From assembly GCF_030411955.1 (NCBI RefSeq), contig NZ_JASNRA010000007.1:124001-188000 (forward strand): a stretch of 64,000 nt of DNA, in the 5' to 3' direction. The number at the start of each line of letters is the position of its first letter. Positions within the stretch are counted from its first letter, which is position 1. The notes beneath the pieces were generated by a model that did no database searches, was not told the DNA's origin, and was given only the letters and a program-made list of their open reading frames with translations. Of the stretch, positions 56,174 through 64,000 are shown piece after piece. Made by a program: the position numbers and the translations under genes. The stretch comes from Massilia sp. YIM B02443 (GTDB lineage Bacteria > Pseudomonadota > Gammaproteobacteria > Burkholderiales > Burkholderiaceae_D).

Positions 56174-57225
56174 GCTGCATCTCCCTCGTTGGAACCGATG
56201 CGCAGGCACACCACCTCGTCGCCCGGCGCCACGCCCAGCGCCTGCTGCGCTTCGCGCGGCAGGTGGATCTGCTGCGCGCATTCGAGCGGCGCGCAGCGCA
56301 CGGTGATGGCGCGGAAGGTGCCGTCGACGCCGGCGACGGCATAGTCGACCAGTTCCTGTGCATCCTCAAGCGGTGCGCCGGCATTGGCCACCTTCAGCCG
56401 CTGCGAAGCGCAAAACGAGCGCAGCGCGTTCCTGTGCGCCTGCAGGATCGGGCCGCCGTCGAAGATGTCGATGTATTCGTCGGCCTCGAAGCCTTCTTGC
56501 GTGAGCAGGTCGAAGGCCAGCTGGCCGCTCGGGTGGATCTGGCCCAGCGCGGCCTGGGCGTCGCCCGGCAGCAGCGGCACGTAGACCGGATAGTGCGGCA
56601 TCAGCTCGACGATCAGGGTGCGGTTGCGCGCGCCCTCGATCAGGCGCTCGGCCTCGAGGAAGTCCATCTTGAAGAACTTGCGGCCCAGCGCATTCCAGAA
56701 CGGCGACTGGCCGTCCTGGTCGAGGCGTCCGGCCAGCGGCACGAAGAAGCGGTCGCCGAAGCGGTGCGGCGCCAGCATCGCGTACAGCAAGCGCGCGCGC
56801 GACAGCAGCGCGGCCTCGACGCCGGCGCGTTCACGGTGGGTCAGGAAAAAGCCCGACAGCTGGGAATACGCGGTGAGTTCGGAGCACAGCGTCAGCGCGT
56901 GCACGCTGTGGCTGATGTTCAGGTCGCGCGAGACCTGCTGGATGACGTCGTTGCGGAAAGCGAAATAGGTGCCGTTGGAGCCGGCCGACGCGTGGATGAT
57001 GGCGGTGCCGACCACTTCGCGCGCGCGCAGGTCTTCCAGCACGAACAGATACGATTCTTCGCTCGGAATGTCGACTTGCGCCGCGAACGAGGCGATCGAG
57101 CGCTCGACCGCCGCGTGCACGCCTTCGCGCGTGCGCGGCAGCGTGTGCACGCCCGGCATCGATACCGCAGCCATGGCCTCGAGCGCGCCGATATCCGCGC
57201 GCTCCACCGGACGGACTACATACAT
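56164..57225 (-). CDS. aruF: arginine/ornithine N-succinyltransferase, first subunit (AruF/AstA)
   Basis: 353-residue subunit homologous to the following gene, with matching motifs in the same order: SVHALTLCSELTAYSQLSGF, GRKFFKMDFLEAERL, EADEYIDIFDGGPILQ. The two-subunit form is known in Pseudomonas and related bacteria, while enterics have a single AstA. It starts MYVVRPVERADIGAL. It is located between astC (69-base gap) and aruG (10-base overlap). Confidence 0.92.
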   Translation of the reverse strand: MYVVRPVERADIGALEAMAAVSMPGVHTLPRTREGVHAAVERSIASFAAQVDIPSEESYLFVLEDLRAREVVGTAIIHASAGSNGTYFAFRNDVIQQVSRDLNISHSVHALTLCSELTAYSQLSGFFLTHRERAGVEAALLSRARLLYAMLAPHRFGDRFFVPLAGRLDQDGQSPFWNALGRKFFKMDFLEAERLIEGARNRTLIVELMPHYPVYVPLLPGDAQAALGQIHPSGQLAFDLLTQEGFEADEYIDIFDGGPILQAHRNALRSFCASQRLKVANAGAPLEDAQELVDYAVAGVDGTFRAITVRCAPLECAQQIHLPREAQQALGVAPGDEVVCLRIGSNEGDAACL

Positions 57226-57294
57226 GGAAACCCCCTGGATGCAGTCGCGCGCTCGGCGCCCGGGTGGGCGGGCCGGACGCGCAACCGGGTTGGA

Positions 57295-58536
57295 TCAGGC
57301 GTTGGCGAATTGCGCCACGGCGGCGCGCATCAGGCGGTCGGCTTCGACGATCTGTTCGTCCGAGACGACCAGCGCCGGCGCCAGGCGCACCACGTCGGGG
57401 CCCGCGATCAGCAGCATCAGGCCGAGCTTTTCGCAGGCCTTGGTGAAGTCCTTGGCGCGGCCCTTGAAGCCGTCCGCCATCGGCAGGCCGATCAACAGGC
57501 CCATGCCGCGCGCCTGGCCGAACACTTGCGGGTAGTCGGCCGCGAGCTTGTTCAGGTTGGCGAAGATCTTGCCACTGGCTTCGCGCACGCGCTCGAGGAA
57601 GGCCGGCTGGTTGATGGTCTCGACCACGGTCAGGCCGATGGTGGCGGCCAGCGGGTTGCCGCCGTAGGTGGTGCCGTGGGCGCCGACGTTGAAGTGCTGG
57701 GCGATCTCGGTCGTGGTGAGCATGGCGCCGATCGGGTAGCCGTTACCCAGCGCCTTGGCCGAGGTCAGGATGTCCGGCTGCACGCCCATCTGCTCGTAGG
57801 CGTACAGGGTGCCGGTGCGGCCCACGCCCGACTGCACTTCGTCGAACACCAGCAGCGCGCCGGTCTGGTCGCAGATCTCGCGCAGCGCCTTCAGGTAGTC
57901 AGGGTTGCCCGGGATGACGCCGCCCTCGCCCTGGATCGGTTCGACGATCACGGCGGCGACATCATCGGTAATCGCGGCGCGCGCGGCCTCGATGTCGTTG
58001 TACGGGATGTGGTTCAGGCCCGGCGGCAGCGGCTCGAAGCCTTCGGTGTACTTCGGCTGGCCGCCGACCGACACCGTGAACAGGGTGCGGCCGTGGAACG
58101 ACGACAGGCACGAGACGATGCGCGACTTGTGCGGGCCGAACTTGGTGTGCGCATACTTGCGCGCCAGCTTCAGCGCCGCCTCGTTGGCTTCGGCGCCCGA
58201 ATTGCAGAAGAAGGCGCGTTCGGCGAAGGTGGCGTCGATCAGGGCCGACGCCAGGCGCAGCACCGGCTCGTTGGTGTAGCCGTTACCCAGGTGCCAGACG
58301 GTGTTGGCCTGCTCGGTGAGCGCCGCGACCAGCTTCGGGTTGGCGTGGCCCAGGCTCGAGACCGCGATGCCGGAAGTGAAATCGAGGTAATGCTTGCCCT
58401 GCTGGTCCCACACGTCGAGGCCGGATGCTCGGACGGGGATCATCTCGGCCGGGGCGTAGGTCGGCACCAGGACCTCGTCGAAGGTCTGGCGAGTGACAGG
58501 CCGCGTGGTGACACCCGAATCAAGCTTTGCGTTCAT
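57295..58536 (-). CDS. astC: succinylornithine / acetylornithine aminotransferase AstC
   Basis: PLP enzyme converting succinylornithine and 2-oxoglutarate to succinylglutamate semialdehyde and glutamate. The 413 residues include the PLP Lys261 in TSAKALGNGYPIG, FDEVQSGVGRTG, and FCNSGAEANEAALKLARK. AstC and ArgD are near identical in type; the pathway cluster identifies it. I start at MNAKLDSG (58536), behind AGGAAG; a longer frame to 58632 crosses the promoter. It is the first gene of the cluster. Confidence 0.93.
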   Translation of the reverse strand: MNAKLDSGVTTRPVTRQTFDEVLVPTYAPAEMIPVRASGLDVWDQQGKHYLDFTSGIAVSSLGHANPKLVAALTEQANTVWHLGNGYTNEPVLRLASALIDATFAERAFFCNSGAEANEAALKLARKYAHTKFGPHKSRIVSCLSSFHGRTLFTVSVGGQPKYTEGFEPLPPGLNHIPYNDIEAARAAITDDVAAVIVEPIQGEGGVIPGNPDYLKALREICDQTGALLVFDEVQSGVGRTGTLYAYEQMGVQPDILTSAKALGNGYPIGAMLTTTEIAQHFNVGAHGTTYGGNPLAATIGLTVVETINQPAFLERVREASGKIFANLNKLAADYPQVFGQARGMGLLIGLPMADGFKGRAKDFTKACEKLGLMLLIAGPDVVRLAPALVVSDEQIVEADRLMRAAVAQFANA

Positions 58537-58609
58537 GGCTTCTTCCTCATCAAAAACAGTGTGAGCGACAGTGTAAAGGCGTGCGGACATGGACCCGGCA
58601 CGATTGGCC

Positions 58610-58615
58610 ATTATA
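58610..58615 (-). promoter_or_regulatory. -10 element upstream of astC
   Basis: Perfect TATAAT on the minus strand, giving a transcript start near 58602 and a leader of about 66 bases before astC. No good -35 is present at 17 bases (AAGAAC), as expected of an activator-dependent promoter. Confidence 0.55.
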
Positions 58616-58715
58616 GAAACGCTGACTGACAAGTTCTTTTAGAAGTGCGACGGGGTTTTTCATTTTTGGACGGACGCGAAGCGCGTAAATACACTGGTCC
58701 GCGCCCGTCAGGCCG

Positions 58716-61082
58716 TTACCTCCCCTGCCCCGACATCGAGGGCGGCGCCTGGCGCGGATCGGCGCCCCAGGCCTGGTTCGGCCGCGAGCCCATGGTGAAC
58801 TCGAAAGTGCCGCCAGCCGCGATGTCGGCCTGGCTGAACCACGGCTTATTCCATGGCTTGCCGTTGAACGTTGCCGACTGGATGTACATATTCTGGGCCG
58901 AATTGTTGCGCGCGACGATCTCGAACAGTTTTCCGTTGCCCAGGCGCAGCCGCACGCGGTCGAACAGCGGGCTGCCCAGGATGTAGTCGGCCGACGACGG
59001 ATCGACCGGATAGAAGCCCATCGCGCTCAGCACGTACCAGGACGAGGTCGAGCCCTGGTCGTCCATGCCGGGATAGGCGTAGCCGCTGGCGTCGCTGCCG
59101 TACATCTGCTCAAGGATGCGGCGCACCAGCGCCTGGGTCTTCCACGGCTGGCCGCTCCAGGCGTACAGGTAAGGCGCCTGCTGGTCGGGCTGGTTGCCCT
59201 GCACGTATTGGCCGATCAGGCCGGTGCAGTCGCGGCAGATGCCCTTGGGCGTGTATGGCGTGGCGAAGAAGGCGTCGAGCTTGGCGTTGAACGCGTTGCG
59301 CCCACCCAGCAGGCCGAGCAAGCCCTGCACGTCGTGCGGCACCAGCCACAACGTCGACCAGCCCGAAGCTTCCTTCATCATGAAGTTGTAATAGGGTTCC
59401 CCCGGGTCGAACGGAGATATCCACTTGCCGTCTGCGGTGCGGCCACGCATGAAGCCGAGCGAGGCATCGAACACGTTGCGGTAGTTGGCGGCGCGGCGCT
59501 GGAACATACGCGCATCCTCTAGCTTGCCGAGCCGGCGCGCCATGTCGGCCAGCACGTAGTCGTCCCAGGCGTATTCCAGTGTCTTGGCCACGCCGGCCTT
59601 GCCGCCGGCGTAGGGCGGGCTCGGATTGCCCGGTGGGACGATGTCGGCGATCCAGCCTTGTTGCAGGTACTCGGCCAGGTAGCCGCGCGGGCCGTTCGGA
59701 TCGGTGGCGTTCTTGCGCAGGTAGTCGTAGGCGGCGGCATAGTCGAACGGGATGCCGCGCCGCATGGCGCCGTTGTACAGCAGCACCGCGTGGTCGCCGT
59801 GGAACGAGGTGTGCATGTAGCCGTGTTCGCGCGCCCGGTCGAGTTCGGAGCGCATGATGTCCTGCACCACTTCCGGTTCGAGCAGCATCAGCAGCGCGAT
59901 CTGGTTGCGGCCGGTATCCCAGAACGGCACCGGGCCATAGCGGTCGTAGGCGGCCGGCGCCGCCTGTCCATCGGCGCCGGTGAAGGGCTGGCCCTTGCGC
60001 GCCAGCAGCCACGGGCTGGAGAAGGCGTGGTACAGCGTCGAATAGAACAGCATGCGCTGCTTCGGCGTGCCGCCGCTGACCTCGACCCGCTCGAACAGCT
60101 GCGCCCAGGCGGCGCGCGCTTGCGCATGCACGCGTTCGAAATCCCAGTCCGGCGCCTCGGCGCGCAGGCGTGCCTCGGCTTCGGCAGCGCTGTGGCCGTG
60201 GGCCATGCGCATCAGGACCTGTTCGCCCTTCTGCGTTGCAAACGTGACGTAGGCGCCGGCGTTGCTGCCCGATACCGTGCGCCGGCCAGCCTGGACGTTG
60301 GTGCCGCTGCGTGATCCCGGCTGGCTGCTGTGCACCGCGTGGAAGGTACCGAATCCGGCGAACGGACGCGAGAATTCAGCCACGAACCAGGGGCCCTCCG
60401 CGGCGACGCTCTTGCTCTTGCTTGCGGCGACACCGACGATTGTGCGGTCACCGATCACTTCCACGTTGCCGCCGATACGGCGCAGGTCGAGCACGACGTT
60501 GGCGCGCCGGCTCTCGGGAAAAGTGAAGCGCATCAGGCTGGTCGACTGGGTCACCGTCAGCTCGACTTTGGTGCGGAAGGTGGCCAGGTCGACCGCGTAA
60601 TAGCCCGGCGACGCTTTCTCGGTGGCCTTGTCGTAGGCGGACTGCGTGTAGTTCGGCGGCACGGTCCAGTCACCCACCACCGGCATGACGATCGGTGCGG
60701 ATTCGGCCGGATAGGCCGAGCCGCCGCCGGTGAAACCGATCATGGTCGGGTTGGCGTGCGCATACGAGATGTCGACACCCATCGGATAGCTGAGGTCGAC
60801 GTTGAAATTGACCGGCGCCGCGATGGTCTGGCTGTGCGGCAGCCGTGCGCCGGGCGAGGTCTGGCCGGAATACAGGATCTCTCCCGCCGGGGGCGAGTTG
60901 CCGATCAATGCCGGCTGGTCGAGGGTGGCGGTGCCGACCAGGGGATTGGCGAGATCAACCGCCGCCTGCGCGGACGCGGCTGCGGCGCCCGGTTGCGCAT
61001 GGGCGGCGCCGAGGCCGGCAAATGCCGCCATGGCGGCAGCCTGGATGGCACGACGGCAAAGACGGGTGAGCAATGTACTCAT
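58716..61082 (-). CDS. secreted GH92 family alpha-mannosidase
   Basis: 788-residue glycoside hydrolase family 92 enzyme (calcium-dependent exo-alpha-mannosidase family). A signal peptide (AAMAAFAGLGAAHAQ) is followed by the N-terminal beta-sandwich opening VDLANPLVGT and then an (alpha/alpha)6 domain. C-terminal motifs GYAYPGMDDQGSTSSWYVLS and AMGFYPVDPSSADYILGSPL are diagnostic. Linkage specificity (1,2, 1,3 or 1,6) is not readable. It has no evident link to arginine catabolism although it lies between astC and the AraC-type regulator. Confidence 0.9.
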   Translation of the reverse strand: MSTLLTRLCRRAIQAAAMAAFAGLGAAHAQPGAAAASAQAAVDLANPLVGTATLDQPALIGNSPPAGEILYSGQTSPGARLPHSQTIAAPVNFNVDLSYPMGVDISYAHANPTMIGFTGGGSAYPAESAPIVMPVVGDWTVPPNYTQSAYDKATEKASPGYYAVDLATFRTKVELTVTQSTSLMRFTFPESRRANVVLDLRRIGGNVEVIGDRTIVGVAASKSKSVAAEGPWFVAEFSRPFAGFGTFHAVHSSQPGSRSGTNVQAGRRTVSGSNAGAYVTFATQKGEQVLMRMAHGHSAAEAEARLRAEAPDWDFERVHAQARAAWAQLFERVEVSGGTPKQRMLFYSTLYHAFSSPWLLARKGQPFTGADGQAAPAAYDRYGPVPFWDTGRNQIALLMLLEPEVVQDIMRSELDRAREHGYMHTSFHGDHAVLLYNGAMRRGIPFDYAAAYDYLRKNATDPNGPRGYLAEYLQQGWIADIVPPGNPSPPYAGGKAGVAKTLEYAWDDYVLADMARRLGKLEDARMFQRRAANYRNVFDASLGFMRGRTADGKWISPFDPGEPYYNFMMKEASGWSTLWLVPHDVQGLLGLLGGRNAFNAKLDAFFATPYTPKGICRDCTGLIGQYVQGNQPDQQAPYLYAWSGQPWKTQALVRRILEQMYGSDASGYAYPGMDDQGSTSSWYVLSAMGFYPVDPSSADYILGSPLFDRVRLRLGNGKLFEIVARNNSAQNMYIQSATFNGKPWNKPWFSQADIAAGGTFEFTMGSRPNQAWGADPRQAPPSMSGQGR

Positions 61083-61199
61083 GGCCTTCCCCCAATGTTA
61101 ACTAGAGGTAATTTATACAAAGAAAGGCCATCAGCGCGATAACGCGCCGGATCGTGAATCTGTTTATGTTCGTTTACTAAAAATCACGCAGCGCCGGCC

Positions 61200-62138
61200 T
61201 TATTGCGCCAGTTTGCGCTGCCGCTCCTCGCGCGGCGTATTCCCGAACAGCGCCCCGAATGCCGTCGAAAAATGCGAACCCGACGAAAACCCGCACATCA
61301 GCCCCACCTGCACGATCGAGTGATTGGTATCGAGCAGCAATTGCCTTGCCCGACGCAGGCGCAGCTCGAGGTAGTAGCGCGACGGCAGGCTGCCCAGGTA
61401 TTGCTTGAACAGCCGCTCCAGCTGGCGCCGCGAGATGCCGGCCAGCTGCGCGATGTCGTCGGTCGAGAGCGGCTCTTCGATATTCGCTTCCATCAGCGCC
61501 ACCGCCTCGGTCAGCTTGGGCTGGAGCACGCCGAAGCGCGCCTGCAGCGCCACCCGCTGCCGTTCGTCCGGGCCGCGCACCCGATCCACGCACAGGATTT
61601 CCTTCACCTGCGCCTGGGCGGTGGCGCCGAACAGCAGGTCGACCAGGGTCAGCGCGAAGTCGACGCTGGCGGCGCCGCCGCAGCAGGTCAGGCGGTTGGC
61701 GTCGATCTCGTATAGATGCGGACTGAGCAGCGCCTGCTCGGCCTGGGCATTCACGTCCGGATACAGCGCCCATGGCAGCGCGGCGCGCACGCCCTGCAGC
61801 ACGCCGGCGTCGGCCAGCCACAGCACGCCGGCGCCGATGCCGCCCCAGAACGGCGCGGCGCGGCAGCGCTCGATCAGGGCGCGGCTGTTGGCGGGGCGCA
61901 GGCCGGCTTCGGATTCGTCGGCCGCCAGCAGCACCAGGTGCCAGTGGCGTCCGGGGTCGCCGGTGAATTTGTCGGGGCTGCGCACGTCGACGTGCAGCCG
62001 TTCCGGCCCCAGCACCTTGGCCGCCAGCCGCAGCGGCTGGTACAGGCCGGACCAGGTCAGGGTGTCCGGCTCGCCGGCGTTGACCAGCACCATGCGCAGC
62101 GGCCGTTCCTGTGCCAGAGTGGCGAGGTCAGCGTGCAT
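61200..62138 (-). CDS. GlxA-family AraC-type regulator, ArgR-like candidate
   Basis: 312-residue regulator with an N-terminal DJ-1/PfpI-like domain (about 12-175) and a C-terminal AraC double HTH (about 205-305: STDDIAQLAGISRRQLERLF, then VQVGLMCGFSSGSHFSTAF). Pseudomonas ArgR, the activator of aru and gdhB, has this same architecture and similar length. Its position upstream of the ast-gdh cluster on the same strand supports that role, but the mannosidase gene between them leaves doubt. Carnitine or glycine-betaine regulators of the family are alternatives. Confidence 0.82.
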   Translation of the reverse strand: MHADLATLAQERPLRMVLVNAGEPDTLTWSGLYQPLRLAAKVLGPERLHVDVRSPDKFTGDPGRHWHLVLLAADESEAGLRPANSRALIERCRAAPFWGGIGAGVLWLADAGVLQGVRAALPWALYPDVNAQAEQALLSPHLYEIDANRLTCCGGAASVDFALTLVDLLFGATAQAQVKEILCVDRVRGPDERQRVALQARFGVLQPKLTEAVALMEANIEEPLSTDDIAQLAGISRRQLERLFKQYLGSLPSRYYLELRLRRARQLLLDTNHSIVQVGLMCGFSSGSHFSTAFGALFGNTPREERQRKLAQ

Positions 62139-62310
62139 CGGCGGCGGTCGGCATCATGGCGGCAAAGCGGGGCGGCGGCCCACGGAATCGAGGTGGTCCG
62201 CCATCATACCGGAGAACAACCCCGGGCAGTCCGGCATGCCGCCAACGGCCGGCTACGCTTCTTGCGAGGCTAGCAACGCACGATGCAACGGACAGCTATA
62301 ATCCACGCCC

Positions 62311-62796
62311 ATGGGAGAACGATATCTAAAAAGCGTGCGGCTGCTGGCCGAGTGCATGCAGGGCTTCGAGCGCGTCTCCGGCAATGCCGTGCGCCATAAC
62401 GGCCTGACCCATGCACAATTCGATATCATCGCCACGCTGGGCAATACCAGCGGCATGAGCTATAAGGAACTGGGCGAACGCACCCTGATCACCAAGGGCA
62501 CCCTGACCGGCGTCATCGAGCGTCTGGAACAGAAAGGCCTGGTGCTGCGCGAACGCAGCCTGGACGACAAGCGCTCGTTCTTCGTACGCCTGACGCCCGA
62601 GGGCGACCAGGTGTTCCGCGACGTGTTTCCAAAAGTGATTGCGCAGGGAAAGAAAATATTCACCGCCTACAGCGACGCCGATTTCGACACCCTGGAAGCG
62701 GCGCTGGCCCTGCTACGCGGCCGCATCGCCAGCCACGACCGCGCCGGACAGCCGGACGGCCAGGACAGCGCCGGAACTCCATTACCATCCACCTGA
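62311..62796 (+). CDS. MarR family transcriptional regulator
   Basis: 161-residue winged-helix repressor. The DNA-binding domain spans about 30-105 (LTHAQFDIIATLGN, SYKELGERTLITKGTLTGVI, then the wing RSLDDKRSFFVRLTPEG). It is divergent from the AraC-type gene across 172 bases and followed 10 bases later by a small acidic protein gene, its likely operon partner. Ligand and targets unknown. Confidence 0.9.
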   Translation: MGERYLKSVRLLAECMQGFERVSGNAVRHNGLTHAQFDIIATLGNTSGMSYKELGERTLITKGTLTGVIERLEQKGLVLRERSLDDKRSFFVRLTPEGDQVFRDVFPKVIAQGKKIFTAYSDADFDTLEAALALLRGRIASHDRAGQPDGQDSAGTPLPST

Positions 62797-62806
62797 AGGA
62801 ACCATC

Positions 62807-63088
62807 TTGAAAACATCCCTGATCGACGGCCTGAAGCCGGCCCATTTCGACAAGCACATCACCGGCAACATCCTGCTCGACGTCGCTCCGCTGGCGGAAG
62901 TCAAGGAAGAGCCGATGCTGATCGGCGTGCGCAACGAAGACGGCGAGATCTACCGCCTGATCGGCGCCACCAAGCTCAACAGCTTCATGAACGCGGTCGA
63001 AGAACTGGCCGACCTGGGCCTGGTCGACGAACTGGAAGAGCTGGAAGAGCAAAAGGAAGGCTGCGACGCCATCTTCGGCGAGCCGTAA
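62807..63088 (+). CDS. small acidic hypothetical protein with TTG start
   Basis: 93-residue protein, unrecognised. No ATG fits: the in-frame upstream ATG lies inside the marR gene, whereas a TTG at 62807 has AAGGA six bases before it and starts the conserved-looking LKTSLIDGLKPAHFDKHI. The C-terminal third is strongly acidic (DELEELEEQKEGCDAIFGEP) and could be a coiled helix. It is 10 bases after the MarR gene. A mid-region MLIGVRNEDGEIYRLIG suggests a small beta fold. Confidence 0.7.
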   Translation: MKTSLIDGLKPAHFDKHITGNILLDVAPLAEVKEEPMLIGVRNEDGEIYRLIGATKLNSFMNAVEELADLGLVDELEELEEQKEGCDAIFGEP

Positions 63089-63190
63089 TGCACCGTTCGG
63101 CGGCGCCCTGTAAAGTCGCCGTTCAGCCACAACCGCAGCTGATTAATGCTGTATAGCAATTTTTTTGGCGGTTGACTGTTGTGTTGAAGG

Positions 63191-63196
63191 TATAAT
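63191..63196 (+). promoter_or_regulatory. -10 element immediately before the HDOD gene
   Basis: Perfect TATAAT ending 6 bases before the ATG at 63203. TTGACT at 63172 lies only 13 bases away, too close for a standard -35. A start site 6-7 bases after the -10 would coincide with the ATG, implying a leaderless mRNA. Confidence 0.5.
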
Positions 63197-63202
63197 TTTT
63201 CC

Positions 63203-64000
63203 ATGGACCAACTCTCCGCTCTCGACACCGTCGCTGCCGAAGCCGGCCGCGGCGAGCTTGCCTTCCCGACCAGCGTGCACGCCACGCTCACGCTGCAGCG
63301 TGCCCTGGGCCAACCCGATTGCCACATCGACGCCGCCGCGCGCCTGGTCCAGGCCGAGCCGCTGCTGGCCGCGCGCACGGTGGCGATCGCCAACTCGGTG
63401 GCCTACAACCGCACCGGCAACGACGTCACCAACGTGCGCGCCGCGGTGCAGCGTGTCGGTTTCCGCACCCTGGGCGCGCTGGCGGCGGCGGTGGCGGTGC
63501 GCCAGCTGGCCAGCGAGATCCGCGATCCCGGCCTGCGCCAGAAGGCCGACGCGCTGTGGGCGCACTCGGCCCACGTGGCGGCGCTGGCGCAGGTGATCGC
63601 GCGCCGCGTGTCGTTTGTCGATCCCGAGACCGCGCTGTTCGCCGGCATCGTGCACGAAGTGGGCGGCTTCTACCTGCTGTCGCGCGCCGAATCGATGCCG
63701 GGCCTGCTGGACGACAACCTGGACGCCTGGCTCGACCATGGCGAAGCGGCGATCGGCCGCGGCGTGCTGCACAAGCTGGGCGTGCCCGGTCCGGTGATGG
63801 ATGCGATCGAAGCCATGTGGAAAGGCATCCGCGCCTTGCCGCCGGAAACCCTGGGCGACACGCTGCTGCTGGCCAACGACCTGGCGCCGTTCCCGTCGCC
63901 GCTGTTCACGCCGCCGGGCGCCACCACGCAGAATGCCGCCGCCACGATCGACTTCGTGATCGGCGCAGGCACCCTGACCCAGGTGCTGGAAGAGTCGGGC
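63203..64000 (+). CDS. HDOD domain protein, 3' end outside the window
   Basis: At least 266 residues, still open at the window edge. Residues about 15-210 fit the HDOD domain, an HD-related fold of signalling proteins usually without hydrolase activity: AARLVQAEPLLAARTVAIAN, VRAAVQRVGFRTLGALA, WAHSAHVAALAQVIAR, ALFAGIVHEVGGFYLL (HE where active HD enzymes have HD). The start is MDQLSALDTV at 63203; no Shine-Dalgarno is visible and a TATAAT lies directly upstream. Later domains are unknown. Confidence 0.85.
   Translation, partial: MDQLSALDTVAAEAGRGELAFPTSVHATLTLQRALGQPDCHIDAAARLVQAEPLLAARTVAIANSVAYNRTGNDVTNVRAAVQRVGFRTLGALAAAVAVRQLASEIRDPGLRQKADALWAHSAHVAALAQVIARRVSFVDPETALFAGIVHEVGGFYLLSRAESMPGLLDDNLDAWLDHGEAAIGRGVLHKLGVPGPVMDAIEAMWKGIRALPPETLGDTLLLANDLAPFPSPLFTPPGATTQNAAATIDFVIGAGTLTQVLEESG

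Noticed and set aside
63172..63177. TTGACT as the -35 of the HDOD promoter
   Set aside because: Only 13 bases separate it from TATAAT, too short for standard sigma-70 spacing.

Overview
The window looks like chromosome of a high-GC betaproteobacterium, most likely Burkholderiales of the Oxalobacteraceae (Massilia-like). This is inferred from GC-rich third codon positions, the lptD-surA-pdxA-rsmA operon placed divergently from amgK-murU, two-subunit arginine succinyltransferase genes, and a GDH-180 type glutamate dehydrogenase. It is mostly ordinary chromosome, with one clear mobile element (a lone TnpB gene), one frameshifted gene, and one local tandem duplication. I saw no rRNA, tRNA, CRISPR array or prophage.

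Layout. 0-10 kb: outer-membrane and ribosome biogenesis operon (lptD, surA, pdxA, rsmA) on the minus strand; divergent from it a tightly overlapping run amgK, murU, pepP, ubiH (peptidoglycan recycling, then peptidase and ubiquinone hydroxylase). 10-15 kb: proton-translocating transhydrogenase in three genes (minus), then nudJ-mnmA (plus). 15-20 kb: a c-di-GMP phosphodiesterase of GAF-degenerate GGDEF-EAL type faces an excisionase-like HTH-GAF protein across a large imperfect inverted repeat. Behind it are two secreted paralogues made by an ~826-bp-offset tandem duplication that also copied the 3' end of the HTH-GAF gene, and then a receiver protein with no phosphoacceptor Asp. 20-26 kb: Xni-like nuclease, GST, DUF72, and an iron block with feoA-feoB-small Cys-rich membrane protein divergent from bfd and bfr, with two Fur-like boxes.

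26-36 kb: PfkB kinase with GST, purB, a 31-bp perfect inverted repeat, a TonB receptor, cytochrome b561 with two YceI proteins, a glycine-zipper stress protein with three 60-residue repeats, a GlsB-family membrane protein and a cardiolipin-synthase-like enzyme. 36.6-38.3 kb: the TnpB element. 38-46 kb: S46 dipeptidyl-peptidase, S33-type hydrolase, CAT-like acetyltransferase, amino-acid permease, flavohaemoglobin with a very good NsrR-like operator, and a frameshifted NamA/YqjM-like ene-reductase.

46-62 kb: a complete arginine succinyltransferase pathway on the minus strand in the order astC, aruF, aruG, astD, astB, GDH, astE. The catabolic glutamate dehydrogenase sits inside the cluster, so arginine to glutamate to 2-oxoglutarate is encoded in one run. 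A GlxA/ArgR-like AraC regulator lies upstream, separated by a GH92 mannosidase. The last 2 kb carry a MarR regulator, a small acidic protein with a TTG start, and the 5' part of an HDOD protein that may be translated from a leaderless mRNA.
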